From Empedobacter falsenii (GTDB lineage Bacteria > Bacteroidota > Bacteroidia > Flavobacteriales > Weeksellaceae): a DNA stretch of 64,000 nucleotides. The notes below the pieces were generated by a model. That model ran no database searches and was not told where the DNA came from. It worked only from the letters and a program-made list of their open reading frames with translations. The position numbers and the translations under genes are program-made. Positions 1 through 7,591 of the stretch are shown piece after piece. Each line of letters begins with the position of its first letter. Positions within the stretch are counted from its first letter, which is position 1. The DNA is taken from assembly GCF_013488205.1 (NCBI RefSeq), contig NZ_CP040908.1, positions 2,023,876 to 2,087,875 of the forward strand. Direction: 5' to 3'.

Positions 1-152
1 AACCTGAAGGGTTTGAAATATAGTTATATAGCAAAGACGGTGAAGACTTGATTGAAAATTCTACTTGATATTTCTTTTTTGGCATAATTCTATTTTATTG
101 AAGTCGCAAGATATAAAATGAATTGTATCTACCAAAGAAAATCAAAATAAGT
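1..152 (+). other. Possible 3' remnant of a gene, then AT-rich spacer
   Basis: One forward frame (3-68) reads PEGFEI, a TAG stop, then LYSKDGEDLIENST and a TGA stop. The residues look protein-like on both sides of the TAG, which suggests the decayed end of a gene that starts left of the window. Nothing else is recognisable before the tRNA promoter. This is a weak call from a very short stretch. Confidence 0.2.
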
Positions 153-184
153 TTTGTTATAAAATCAAAAAAAAATTACCTTTG
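153..184 (+). promoter_or_regulatory. Bacteroidota-type promoter of the tRNA
   Basis: TTTG at 153-156, a 20-base spacer, then TACCTTTG at 177-184, an exact match to the TAnnTTTG -7 element of the Bacteroidota primary sigma factor. The tRNA begins 17 bases after the -7 box. Confidence 0.7.
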
Positions 185-200
185 CAAAAATTAAAATTTA

Positions 201-274
201 GGCGAGGTAGCTCAGATGGTTAGAGCGCAGGATTCATAACCCTGAGGTCGGCAGTTCGATTCTGCTCTTCGCTA
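201..274 (+). tRNA. tRNA with anticodon CAU (Met)
   Basis: Full cloverleaf. The acceptor stem is GGCGAGG paired with CTTCGCT (with G-U pairs) and discriminator A274. There is a D arm with AGCTCAGATGG, an anticodon loop TTCATAA giving CAU, and a T arm GGCAG-TTCGATT-CTGCT. The 3' CCA is not encoded. The innermost anticodon-stem pair is an A-C mismatch. The lack of the GGG/CCC anticodon stem and of an unpaired position 1-72 argues against the initiator. Elongator Met is the best reading; a lysidine-modified Ile(CAU) tRNA cannot be excluded. Confidence 0.9.
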
Positions 275-280
275 CAAATG

Positions 281-313
281 AAAAGCCCAAACAGATAATC
301 TGTTTGGGCTTTT
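281..313 (+). terminator. Bidirectional intrinsic terminator
   Basis: A perfect 15-bp stem (281-295 with 299-313) closes a 3-base loop, with A and T runs on the two sides. It can end the tRNA transcript on the plus strand and the DUF6515 gene transcript on the minus strand. Confidence 0.85.
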
Positions 314-334
314 ACTTAACTACTAAAACCTATA

Positions 335-1207
335 CTAATCTAAATAACCTACTACTTGATAAGCTCTTGTTCCTCTGTTGTAAATTTTTTGGTACAAAAC
401 ACCTCCAAATTCATACAGATATTCGCCTCCATAATCTACTCTTTCATATCCTGCTGGTAACGCATATACGATAGCACCTAGAGGAGCTTGAACTACTTCA
501 TAATAATTTCTATTAGGGCTGTAATAAACTCCTTCGTAGAAATAATATGGATTTCTATTACCAATATTAATTGTTACATAACCCACTGGTAAAATATTAA
601 TTCTAAATCCTACATATGGCATATATCTCACATATCCACTGTTATAAGGACGATAGTAAATACCGTTATTTCCGTAGAAATTATAACTGTTGTACGAATA
701 CTTGTTATAGTTTCTTACATTCACATTAGAAACTGGTCGGTTTCCTCTGTTGTATGAGCTAGAATTTATACGAACTGGATTGTTGTAGAAATCTCTGTTT
801 TTTAAACTCTCAGATCTATTACCTTGATTACCTTGGTTATTTTCTCTGTTATTTCTACTATTATTCCAATCTTTATTAGAACTTGGTCTACTACTTACAA
901 TCGCTGTATTGTTTCTATCTATACGTGTACTCGTTTCACGTTCTGTTCTATTTGTAGAATTCTTCCAAGAGTCATTCGTAGAATTACTGCGATCTATTCT
1001 TTCTGTTCTATTTCCTTCAATACGACTAGTTCTATTTTCTGTTCTAGCCATTTCAGAGCGTCCATTCCCTTGACTTCTTGAAGTTGCTTCTCTTGAAGAA
1101 GAACTTCTCTCACCACCTCTTTGACCTCTATCTTGAGCATTTACACCAACAGCTAACATGGCTGTAAAAGCTACTCCTAAAAGTGTAAATCTAATTTTTT
1201 TCATCAT
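335..1207 (-). CDS. Secreted DUF6515-like protein with Asn/Arg/Ser-rich region
   Basis: The 290-residue protein has a Sec signal peptide (basic start, hydrophobic core, probable cut after VNA near residue 24). A low-complexity region rich in Asn, Arg, Ser and Gly covers about residues 25-175. A Tyr/Gly-rich C-terminal half carries the block GVYYSPNRNYYEVVQAPLG and then LPAGYERVDYGGEYLYEFG. That block resembles DUF6515, a Bacteroidota family of unknown function found outside the cytoplasm. Two ATG codons stand in tandem at the start (1207 and 1204). The gene stands alone, convergent with the tRNA, and shares its terminator. The exact role is unknown. An envelope or matrix protein is likely because of the signal peptide and composition. 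Confidence 0.8.
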   Translation of the reverse strand: MMKKIRFTLLGVAFTAMLAVGVNAQDRGQRGGERSSSSREATSRSQGNGRSEMARTENRTSRIEGNRTERIDRSNSTNDSWKNSTNRTERETSTRIDRNNTAIVSSRPSSNKDWNNSRNNRENNQGNQGNRSESLKNRDFYNNPVRINSSSYNRGNRPVSNVNVRNYNKYSYNSYNFYGNNGIYYRPYNSGYVRYMPYVGFRINILPVGYVTINIGNRNPYYFYEGVYYSPNRNYYEVVQAPLGAIVYALPAGYERVDYGGEYLYEFGGVLYQKIYNRGTRAYQVVGYLD

Positions 1208-1384
1208 CCAACTTTTTAATAAATTAAGACATCTCTCCTAATACTATTTCCGTGCCATAATTATAAGTTTAAACCATAGAAAATGTTATAACAATCAAAA
1301 TAATTTATAAGCTATTCAAATTCAATGAATTGAATTAACAATTTTGTTTGACAATTTTGTTAAATATTTTTATTCCTGACATCG

Positions 1385-1415
1385 TTTGTATTGATTTGTG
1401 AATTGATTACTTTTG
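1385..1415 (+). promoter_or_regulatory. Promoter of the nucleoid-associated protein gene
   Basis: TTTG (1385-1388), a 19-base spacer and TACTTTTG (1408-1415), an exact TAnnTTTG box. The ATG at 1436 lies 20 bases past the -7 box. That implies a very short leader and rules out the upstream in-frame TTG at 1391, which lies inside the promoter. Confidence 0.7.
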
Positions 1416-1435
1416 TTTTTAAGAAATTATATAAA

Positions 1436-2485
1436 ATGATTGACGTTAAAAATGCTTACATCGCCTTTATTAGTTTACAAAAAGTTGGACATAAAGTTCG
1501 AGAAGAAGCTAACATTTTTGCCGATAAAACACTAGAATACGACGAATCTAAGGAAGAACAATTGGTTCCTTTCTTATTAAGTCCTTTCAAAAAAACGCTC
1601 GAAATTAATCGTTTCACGCATTATACAGAAAAGTTAGAATTTAATGTTTTGTATAATCAATGCAAGCAAATGTTTGATGAAGAAACAGATTTTATTGATT
1701 TTTCGCAAGAAGTTTTAAGTCATTTATACGAGAAATCATTGCATCCACAGATCAAAAGTGGTGAAGTTTTTATTGCACTTTTCGAAAATATGATGTTCGA
1801 CGGAATTCCTTGTCGTGGAATTGGAATTTATAAATTAGAAAATAAGAAAAAATTCTTGCGTTTCGACGAATCTCGTGGTTTAGATTACAACATTTGGAAA
1901 GGTTATAAGTTAGAAGGAATCGACAAAGCCTGTCTTATTCTTGATGCTTATCGCGACGAAGGTTTCCGCGTCTACTCTATCGATGATAAAAATGTGGAGT
2001 CAGAATATTGGAAGAAAAATTTCTTAGAAATTGATTTGATTAAGAACAACAATTACCATACGAAGAAATATATGGAGTTGATTACAGATTTCTCGAATGA
2101 TTTTCTTTTGGATAAAACGGACAAAAAACAACAAGCCGAATTTATCTCAAATTCGATAAATGTATTGAATTCAAATGAAGTTGTAACGAATGAGATTTTT
2201 GAAGATCAAGTTTTGAAACCTTTCGAAATTATTGACGAATTCAAAGAATATAAGAAAGATTATAGCGAAAATAATCGCGTTGAATTTGTGGAAGCGTTTG
2301 AAGTTTCGGTTCCAACTTTGATGAAAGAATCGAAGAAAATCAAAAGTGAAATTAAATTAGATACAAAGATTAATATAAAATTAGATTTGACAAATCCAGA
2401 TGCAGCCGAAGAATATTTGGAGCGCGGCTTTGACGAAGAAAAGAAAATGTATTATTATAAAGTTTACTTTAACTCAGAACAATAA
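1436..2485 (+). CDS. Nucleoid-associated protein (NdpA/YejK-like)
   Basis: The 349-residue soluble protein is recognisable as the Bacteroidota form of the NdpA (YejK) nucleoid-associated family. It begins MIDVKNAYIAFISLQKVGHK, has the block SGEVFIALFENMMFDGIPCR in the middle, and DESRGLDYNIWKGYKLE after it. Family members associate with the nucleoid. The biochemical role in this group is not established. The start is the ATG at 1436 because a good promoter ends at 1415. It is monocistronic: its own promoter lies upstream and a perfect terminator hairpin follows. No signal peptide or membrane segment is visible. Confidence 0.82.
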   Translation: MIDVKNAYIAFISLQKVGHKVREEANIFADKTLEYDESKEEQLVPFLLSPFKKTLEINRFTHYTEKLEFNVLYNQCKQMFDEETDFIDFSQEVLSHLYEKSLHPQIKSGEVFIALFENMMFDGIPCRGIGIYKLENKKKFLRFDESRGLDYNIWKGYKLEGIDKACLILDAYRDEGFRVYSIDDKNVESEYWKKNFLEIDLIKNNNYHTKKYMELITDFSNDFLLDKTDKKQQAEFISNSINVLNSNEVVTNEIFEDQVLKPFEIIDEFKEYKKDYSENNRVEFVEAFEVSVPTLMKESKKIKSEIKLDTKINIKLDLTNPDAAEEYLERGFDEEKKMYYYKVYFNSEQ

Positions 2486-2504
2486 TAGTTAAATAATAAT
2501 TACA

Positions 2505-2530
2505 AGCTCCAAAATTTTGGAGTTTTTTTA
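2505..2530 (+). terminator. Intrinsic terminator
   Basis: The perfect palindrome CTCCAAAATTTTGGAG (2507-2522) is followed by a run of seven T. It ends the nucleoid-protein transcript. The convergent LytTR gene stops inside its T-run. Confidence 0.85.
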
Positions 2531-3223
2531 TTTGATATACTTCTCAAAATAAGGTTTATATTTCTCTGATAAGCTAAACTCTTTCTTTCCTATTATTAAA
2601 TTATTTTTCCCAAAAGAATTCACTTTATTAAAATTGATAATATGCGAACGATTAATCTGAATGAAATTTTCAGGTAAATTTTCTTTGATTTTTTTCAGTG
2701 TCATTAACGGAATATATGGTAACTCCTTGTCCTCGGAATATATTTTCAAATAATCTTTCATACTTTCGATATACAAAATAGACGAAAGCTTTATTTTTAC
2801 TTGCTTTGCATCAATTTTAATGAAAATATCATCGTTTTGTTTCAATAAATTTTCCAGATTTTTTTGATGTTTTATTTTAAAAATTGTTCGTTCAAAATCT
2901 TCAAAACTATAAGGTTTAAGTAAAAAATCTGTTGCCGAAACTTTAAAACCTTCTATTGCATAATTGCTATAAGCAGACACAAAAACTATTGACGTTTTTA
3001 CATTATTTTCTAACAACGATTTTACAAAATCAATTCCATTTAACTCAGGCATTTCAATATCCAAAAAAATGCTATCAACTTGATTTTGAAGAAGAAATAA
3101 TTGGGCAGATTGAGAAGAATTAAAACTCGCAAGCAACTCTAAATCATCAGAATGATGAATAAAATTCTCTAATAATTTCAACGCTAAAGGCTCATCATCA
3201 ATCGCTATACAGGTTAATTTCAT
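2528..3223 (-). CDS. LytTR-family response regulator
   Basis: The 231-residue protein has an N-terminal receiver domain with the acidic pair D9/D10, phospho-acceptor D55 in FLDIEMPELNG and the conserved K103 in LLKP. A C-terminal LytTR DNA-binding domain covers about residues 135-230 (YIESMKDYLKIYSEDK, INRSHIINFNKVNSF). These regulators take phosphate from a LytS/YehU-type kinase and act on transcription. The kinase gene lies immediately upstream with a 4-base overlap (ATGA), so the two form a translationally coupled operon. The targets are not evident from the neighbourhood. Confidence 0.92.
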   Translation of the reverse strand: MKLTCIAIDDEPLALKLLENFIHHSDDLELLASFNSSQSAQLFLLQNQVDSIFLDIEMPELNGIDFVKSLLENNVKTSIVFVSAYSNYAIEGFKVSATDFLLKPYSFEDFERTIFKIKHQKNLENLLKQNDDIFIKIDAKQVKIKLSSILYIESMKDYLKIYSEDKELPYIPLMTLKKIKENLPENFIQINRSHIINFNKVNSFGKNNLIIGKKEFSLSEKYKPYFEKYIK

Positions 3224-4275
3224 TTCAACTTAATTTTTAGTAAACAGTTGTAAACATTTGATTCTATCTTCACTACATATTCATAATTTGACGAATACAT
3301 AATTTCTAAGCGTTTTATCGTATTTTGAATTCCAATATTTTTAGAACGATTAACGCGTTTATTTTCAAAGATTTCATTTATTGTTTCTAAAATTAATAAT
3401 CCATTTTCAACATTAATCTTCAAACAAATTTCACAATCTTTCGTCGTTGAAATTCCATATTGAAAAGCATTTTCTATAAATGTTAACAATATCATTGGCG
3501 CAATTTCTAACTCATTTTCAGAAGTAGAAATCTCAACTTTTAACGTTACATTTTCTGGAATCCGAAAACGCATCAAATCAATATAATTCTCGATAAAACT
3601 AATTTCATCTTTCAGCAAAACTTTATCATTTTGCTCTTCATTCAACACAAAACGCATCATTTTAGCCATTTTCTGAATTGCAGTTCTCGACTTCTCAACT
3701 TCAAAATAAGTTAACGAATGAATCGTATTTAATGTATTGAAAAAGAAATGTGGATTAATTTGTGCTTTCAAAACACTTAATTCTGCTTTGGTTTTTTCTT
3801 CTTTCAACAAAAGTTTTTTCTTTTCTTCTTTGTTCAAATTTTTAATCAAATGAGATGAAATTCCAATCGCGAAAATAATTAAAGCAAAAATTGAAATATA
3901 AATCGAAATGAAAAATGAATTTTGCTTCAAATTTGTTGGCTGATTTGGATGTAATATTTGATGAAGTTTTTGATTTAATTGTAATATTTCTTCCACTTGA
4001 TTCATCACAAGAATCAGAAAAATAGTCAAAATTATTAACGTTAAAATATACAAAACGCCGTTTTTTCTCCAACTAATTTTTGGCAATAAAAAACCTACAT
4101 TCAAATAATACAATATCATTAAAAAGACAAGTAAAATAGCGTGATAAATGTAATGTTCTATTGGTAAATTGATGCGATAGGTAAGCGGAAAAATGATGAA
4201 AAAGATAAATGCAATTCCGATCCATCCCAATAAATGGAAAATAAGTGGATATTTTTTTACGAAATCTTGCATCAT
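3220..4275 (-). CDS. LytS/YehU-type sensor histidine kinase
   Basis: About 350 residues. Four hydrophobic segments (roughly 12-33, 43-65, 75-93, 122-145) form a membrane sensor. A short coiled-coil linker follows, then the His_kinase domain with the diagnostic motif QINPHFFFNTLN, whose His near residue 177 is the phosphorylation site. Residues PMILLTFIENAFQYGIS form the N-box of the ATPase domain. Sensor kinases of this type have no large extracytoplasmic domain, so the signal is probably sensed in the membrane. Two tandem ATG codons (4275, 4272) follow a TTG, and I take the first ATG. It is coupled to the LytTR regulator downstream. Confidence 0.9.
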   Translation of the reverse strand: MMQDFVKKYPLIFHLLGWIGIAFIFFIIFPLTYRINLPIEHYIYHAILLVFLMILYYLNVGFLLPKISWRKNGVLYILTLIILTIFLILVMNQVEEILQLNQKLHQILHPNQPTNLKQNSFFISIYISIFALIIFAIGISSHLIKNLNKEEKKKLLLKEEKTKAELSVLKAQINPHFFFNTLNTIHSLTYFEVEKSRTAIQKMAKMMRFVLNEEQNDKVLLKDEISFIENYIDLMRFRIPENVTLKVEISTSENELEIAPMILLTFIENAFQYGISTTKDCEICLKINVENGLLILETINEIFENKRVNRSKNIGIQNTIKRLEIMYSSNYEYVVKIESNVYNCLLKIKLK

Positions 4276-4358
4276 CAAAACTTTTAGCTAAGTAACGAAA
4301 AAGCTTTTGGAAAGTGAACTAATTTGGTCGTGAAAAATTTGTAGTTCGTCTAAAAAAA

Positions 4359-4389
4359 TTGTTCAATTCCGCTGTGACAAATACTTTTG
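4359..4389 (+). promoter_or_regulatory. Promoter of the DUF420 gene
   Basis: TTG (4359-4361), a 20-base spacer and TACTTTTG (4382-4389), an exact -7 match. The ATG at 4405 follows after 15 bases. The in-frame TTG at 4387 is part of the -7 box and is not the start. Confidence 0.65.
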
Positions 4390-4404
4390 AATAAAAATTA
4401 TTTT

Positions 4405-4860
4405 ATGATCTCAATTAGTCAAATCGTCGTTTACGGCATGTTAATTTTATCAATATTTGCTCCTTTTATTGCTTTGTATGCGGTAAAATTAGTAAAACAA
4501 GGAAAATATGAGCAACATATAAAAGTTCAAAAAAACTTATTTTATGCTTGTGTTACAGGCGTTATTTTATTGGAATTGACAATTCGTTTTTCTGGAGGTT
4601 CTGGTAGTTTGGTAAAAGTGAGTCCATATTTAGCGACAACGTTTTTTCATACTACACTTTGGGCACATATTATTGGTGCTGTTTTAACGTATATTTTTTG
4701 GGCTTTTACAATTTTCAAATCGAAAAATCAAAATAAGAAAAAACAATTACCTGGAAGATTTTCAACGATTCATCGTAAGTTAGGCTATGTTGTAATTATC
4801 GGACTTTTTTATACAGGAATTACAGCTTTTATGGTTTGTACAATGGCTTTTTTCTTGTAA
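4405..4860 (+). CDS. DUF420-like integral membrane protein
   Basis: The 151-residue protein has about four transmembrane helices. Histidines sit at helix edges (EQHIKVQKNLF, FFHTTLWAHIIG, IHRKLGYVVII), the pattern of DUF420 proteins. Some of these (CtaM) support maturation of cytochrome oxidase and may handle heme. No oxidase genes lie nearby, so the function here is open. It is expressed alone from its own promoter. Its stop codon is directly abutted by the stop codon of the convergent acetyltransferase gene, with no spacer. Confidence 0.65.
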   Translation: MISISQIVVYGMLILSIFAPFIALYAVKLVKQGKYEQHIKVQKNLFYACVTGVILLELTIRFSGGSGSLVKVSPYLATTFFHTTLWAHIIGAVLTYIFWAFTIFKSKNQNKKKQLPGRFSTIHRKLGYVVIIGLFYTGITAFMVCTMAFFL

Positions 4861-5319
4861 TTAATTCAATTTCAAAATACATTGATGATTCAAAATTTGA
4901 AAACCATTTTTCAACCAAAAGCCTTTTGCAGATTGATTTTCAGCTGTAAATTCTAATTCAATATATGCTTGATCGTTCAAGAAATTTATCGCTTCTTCAA
5001 CCAATTTAGAAGCGATATTTTGATTGCGATAATTTGCATCGACATATAAAGAATCTATTCTTCCTTTTGATTTTATCGCAAAGTATTTCGGACGAAGATG
5101 TTTCGAACAAATAATATATCCCGCCAACTTATTTTCTATTTCAGCTACAAATACTTTTATGTTTTGTTGTTCTAAAATTCCCTTGAAAAAATCATCTATA
5201 TCATGTTTATATGTTAAATCCATTTGATACAACGCATTAAACTCTTGATGATGTTGTAACAATTTTATCATCATTCTTTTCAATTCAGCAATATCATTTT
5301 CTGTAGCAATTCTTATCAT
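4861..5319 (-). CDS. GNAT-family N-acetyltransferase
   Basis: The 152-residue protein covers one full GNAT fold. The acetyl-CoA pyrophosphate loop is seen as DSLYVDANYRNQNIASKLVE (the R/Q-x-x-x-x-A region). The last motif, NQSAKGFWLKNGFQI, is typical of motif B. It transfers an acetyl group from acetyl-CoA to an amine. The acceptor (small molecule, peptide or protein) cannot be read from the sequence. It starts at an ATG 52 bases from the end of the lipoprotein operon, behind that operon's terminator. Confidence 0.85.
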   Translation of the reverse strand: MIRIATENDIAELKRMMIKLLQHHQEFNALYQMDLTYKHDIDDFFKGILEQQNIKVFVAEIENKLAGYIICSKHLRPKYFAIKSKGRIDSLYVDANYRNQNIASKLVEEAINFLNDQAYIELEFTAENQSAKGFWLKNGFQILNHQCILKLN

Positions 5320-5327
5320 ATCTAAAA

Positions 5328-5365
5328 ATAAAAAAATCCAGTTAAAAAACTCTAACTGGATTTAC
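5328..5365 (-). terminator. Terminator of the lipoprotein pair
   Basis: Stem AAATCCAGTTA (5335-5345) pairs with TAACTGGATTT (5353-5363). Read on the minus strand, a T-run follows the hairpin, so it ends the transcript of the two lipoprotein genes to its right. Confidence 0.75.
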
Positions 5366-5370
5366 TAAAA

Positions 5371-5889
5371 CTATTGTTTATCTAATTTTATTTTGTCTTG
5401 ACCTTGTTGCAACTGATACAACTCAATAATATCCTCAATCGGATAATTGAACCAATCAACTTGTTTTTTGATTTTCGAATTTTGATCTAAATACAAATAT
5501 GTCGTGAATTTCATCGCTGGAAACTTCATTCCATTGTATGTATAAGGCGAAAATTCTCCGTTTGCAATAATCATCGAATCGTTAGAAAATAATTCATTAA
5601 CTTTCAATAATTTATTGTTTTCATATTGCATCGTTTGATCACTCCAACGAATAATATCATTCAATAAATAACGCGGATCTACCGTAGAACCTCCCGAATA
5701 TTGCGCCACATTTTCATATACCAAACTATCATTGTAAAAAGATAACATTTTTTTGTAATCTTTTCGAGATGAATAATTTTCGAAAAAACGTTTTCCTAAT
5801 TCATCATTTTTACTGGCTGAAGAAGAATTACAACTTACTAAAAAAGTAATTGCAATAAGACTTAAAATCCACGTAAATTTTATTTTCAT
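5371..5889 (-). CDS. Lipoprotein with SnoaL/NTF2-like domain
   Basis: 172 residues. The signal peptide ends in the lipobox LVSC, so the mature protein is lipidated at Cys20. The rest resembles an NTF2-like (SnoaL-like) cone fold: RFFENYSSRKDYKKMLSFYNDSLVYEN, then a sheet region with MKFPAMKFTTYLYLDQ and KKQVDWFNYP. Members range from enzymes to ligand-binding proteins, and no catalytic set is evident here. The start codon overlaps the stop of the preceding lipoprotein gene (ATGA), so the two are co-translated. The fold assignment is by eye only. Confidence 0.7.
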   Translation of the reverse strand: MKIKFTWILSLIAITFLVSCNSSSASKNDELGKRFFENYSSRKDYKKMLSFYNDSLVYENVAQYSGGSTVDPRYLLNDIIRWSDQTMQYENNKLLKVNELFSNDSMIIANGEFSPYTYNGMKFPAMKFTTYLYLDQNSKIKKQVDWFNYPIEDIIELYQLQQGQDKIKLDKQ

Positions 5890-6314
5890 TTATCTGAAAT
5901 TCTTGTTAAATAATTTTCACCATTATCATCAGCCATTCCATCTTCATTGAGAATCATAATCTCCGAATTGTCTGACCAACGTAAAAATTGAAAAGGTAAT
6001 TTTTTCTTTTTTGAATCGATTTCCATCAACGATCCATCATCCTTTTTGAACAATTCTCCATCATAAGATTGACCTTTATATTCAGCAGTAAATTTGTCAT
6101 CTGCTAATTTCAAAACGATTTTATCTCCAAAATATTTTCCTTCAAAAACTCCTTTGTAAATAAGCGTTTCGCTCGTAAAAACAGAATTTTTCTCTAAAGA
6201 CAATACATCTTCATGCGACAGACCATCCGAACTTTTATCCACTTCTACATTATCCTTTTTACATGAGAATAAAAAGAGTTGACTGATAAATAACAAAAAG
6301 AAAATCTTTTTCAT
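5886..6314 (-). CDS. Small lipoprotein of unknown function
   Basis: 142 residues with a signal peptide and lipobox LFSC followed by Lys-Lys-Asp. The mature part (ETLIYKGVFEGKYFGDKIVLKLADDKFTAEYKGQSYDGELFKKDDG) looks like a small beta-rich protein of repeated strands, similar in style to the NlpE/META type of lipoproteins, though I cannot name a family. It overlaps the SnoaL-like lipoprotein gene by 4 bases and probably acts with it. It lies 10 bases downstream of the sigma-54 regulator gene on the same strand. Confidence 0.7.
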   Translation of the reverse strand: MKKIFFLLFISQLFLFSCKKDNVEVDKSSDGLSHEDVLSLEKNSVFTSETLIYKGVFEGKYFGDKIVLKLADDKFTAEYKGQSYDGELFKKDDGSLMEIDSKKKKLPFQFLRWSDNSEIMILNEDGMADDNGENYLTRISDK

Positions 6315-6324
6315 CTGAGATGAA

Positions 6325-7494
6325 TTATTTTTTCACGAATTGTTCAACATCTTTTCTCGAAATTGGATTGTCGCCCAAAATCAATAAACGTTCAACAACA
6401 TTTCTTAACTCACGAATATTTCCTGACCAATCTAATTCTTTCAAAGCATCATAAGCTGAATTATCAAAAGATTTTTGACTTGAAGTATCTGTAATAAAAT
6501 GTTCAACCAAAGCAGGAATATCATCCTTACGATCATTAAGTGCCGGAACATTAATAATAATTACCGCTAAACGATGGTATAAATCCTCGCGAAAACGACC
6601 TTCTTCAATCTCTTTTCGTAAGTCTTTATTTGTTGCCGCAATCACACGAACATTCACATTAATTTCTTTCTCAGAACCAACTGGAGAAACTTTTCCTTCT
6701 TGTAGCGCGCGCAAAACTTTTGCTTGAGCAGAAAGACTCATATCCCCTATTTCATCTAAGAAAATTGTTCCTTCGTTTGCCAATTCAAACTTACCTTGTT
6801 TGTCTTTAACGGCTCCAGTAAACGATCCTTTAACATGACCAAATAATTCACTTTCGATTAATTCAGCTGGAATTGCCGCACAGTTTACTTCAACCAAAGG
6901 TTTTACATTACGATCACTTTTTTCGTGTAAATGATGAGCAACCAACTCTTTCCCTGTTCCATTTGGGCCAAGAATCAATACACGAGCGTCTGTAGCAGCC
7001 ACTTTATCTATAATTTGTTTCACTTCTGCAATTGCAGGAGCGTCGCCAATCATTTCATATTTCTTCGCAACTTTTTTCTTTAATGCTTTATTTTCTTTCT
7101 TCAATTCTTTATTTGAAGACATTAACGATTTACGGTCTAAAGCATTGCGAACAGTCGTCAATAATTTATTAAGATCTGGCGGTTTTGAAATAAAATCGTA
7201 CGCACCTTTTTTGATCGCATCTACAGCCAAATCAACATCTCCGTGCCCCGTTATCATCACCATTGTTAAATCAGGATTGTATTCCATCGCTTCCGATAAA
7301 ACTTCCATTCCATCTTTCAATGGCATTTTTATATCACTTATAATTAAGTCGTATTCTTTTTCTTTTATTTTTTCAAGCCCAACAGCTCCGTTTTCAGCTT
7401 CATCCACATTCCATTTAGGATTTTCGTCCATTAAAATGCTTTTCAAAACGTTGCGGATTGCCTGTTCATCTTCGATTAATAAGATATTTGACAT
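6325..7494 (-). CDS. NtrC-type sigma-54 response regulator without a C-terminal HTH
   Basis: 389 residues. The receiver domain has D54 in SDIKMPLKDG and K104. A coiled linker lies near 122-146. The AAA+ domain has Walker A GPNGTGKE (176-183), the sigma-54 contact loop GSFTGA (223-228), Walker B FLDEIGD (245-251) and RFREDLYHRL. The protein stops at DVEQFVKK right after the AAA+ lid. The usual Fis-type DNA-binding domain of about 40-60 residues is absent. Proteins of this kind (for example Helicobacter FlgR) activate sigma-54 holoenzyme from solution. No partner kinase is adjacent. It precedes two lipoprotein genes on the same strand, possibly in one transcript. Confidence 0.9.
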   Translation of the reverse strand: MSNILLIEDEQAIRNVLKSILMDENPKWNVDEAENGAVGLEKIKEKEYDLIISDIKMPLKDGMEVLSEAMEYNPDLTMVMITGHGDVDLAVDAIKKGAYDFISKPPDLNKLLTTVRNALDRKSLMSSNKELKKENKALKKKVAKKYEMIGDAPAIAEVKQIIDKVAATDARVLILGPNGTGKELVAHHLHEKSDRNVKPLVEVNCAAIPAELIESELFGHVKGSFTGAVKDKQGKFELANEGTIFLDEIGDMSLSAQAKVLRALQEGKVSPVGSEKEINVNVRVIAATNKDLRKEIEEGRFREDLYHRLAVIIINVPALNDRKDDIPALVEHFITDTSSQKSFDNSAYDALKELDWSGNIRELRNVVERLLILGDNPISRKDVEQFVKK

Positions 7495-7524
7495 CGTTTA
7501 GATCGTTTATTTTTATAAATTAAA

Positions 7525-7565
7525 ATAGACTCAAAGATAATTGAAATTATTATTTTTGAGTCTAC
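7525..7565 (-). terminator. Hairpin after the acyl-CoA synthetase gene, overlapping a -7 box
   Basis: TAGACTCAAA (7527-7536) and TTTGAGTCTA (7555-7564) form a perfect 10-bp stem with an 18-base loop, followed on the minus strand by TTTTAA. It may end the synthetase transcript. The left arm also contains the minus-strand sequence TATCTTTG (7532-7539), an exact -7 match for the sigma-54 regulator gene. Terminator and promoter may therefore share bases. Confidence 0.5.
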
Positions 7566-7591
7566 TTTTGATATAGATTTTAATACTTTTT

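Noticed and set aside
201-274. tRNA read as tRNA-Ile(CAU) or initiator
   Set aside because: No GGG/CCC anticodon stem or unpaired 1-72 as in the initiator. Ile(CAU) cannot be excluded, but Met is the simpler reading.
7145-7501. 118-codon plus-strand open frame opposite the sigma-54 regulator
   Set aside because: Complement of the receiver domain codons. No homology pattern and no promoter.
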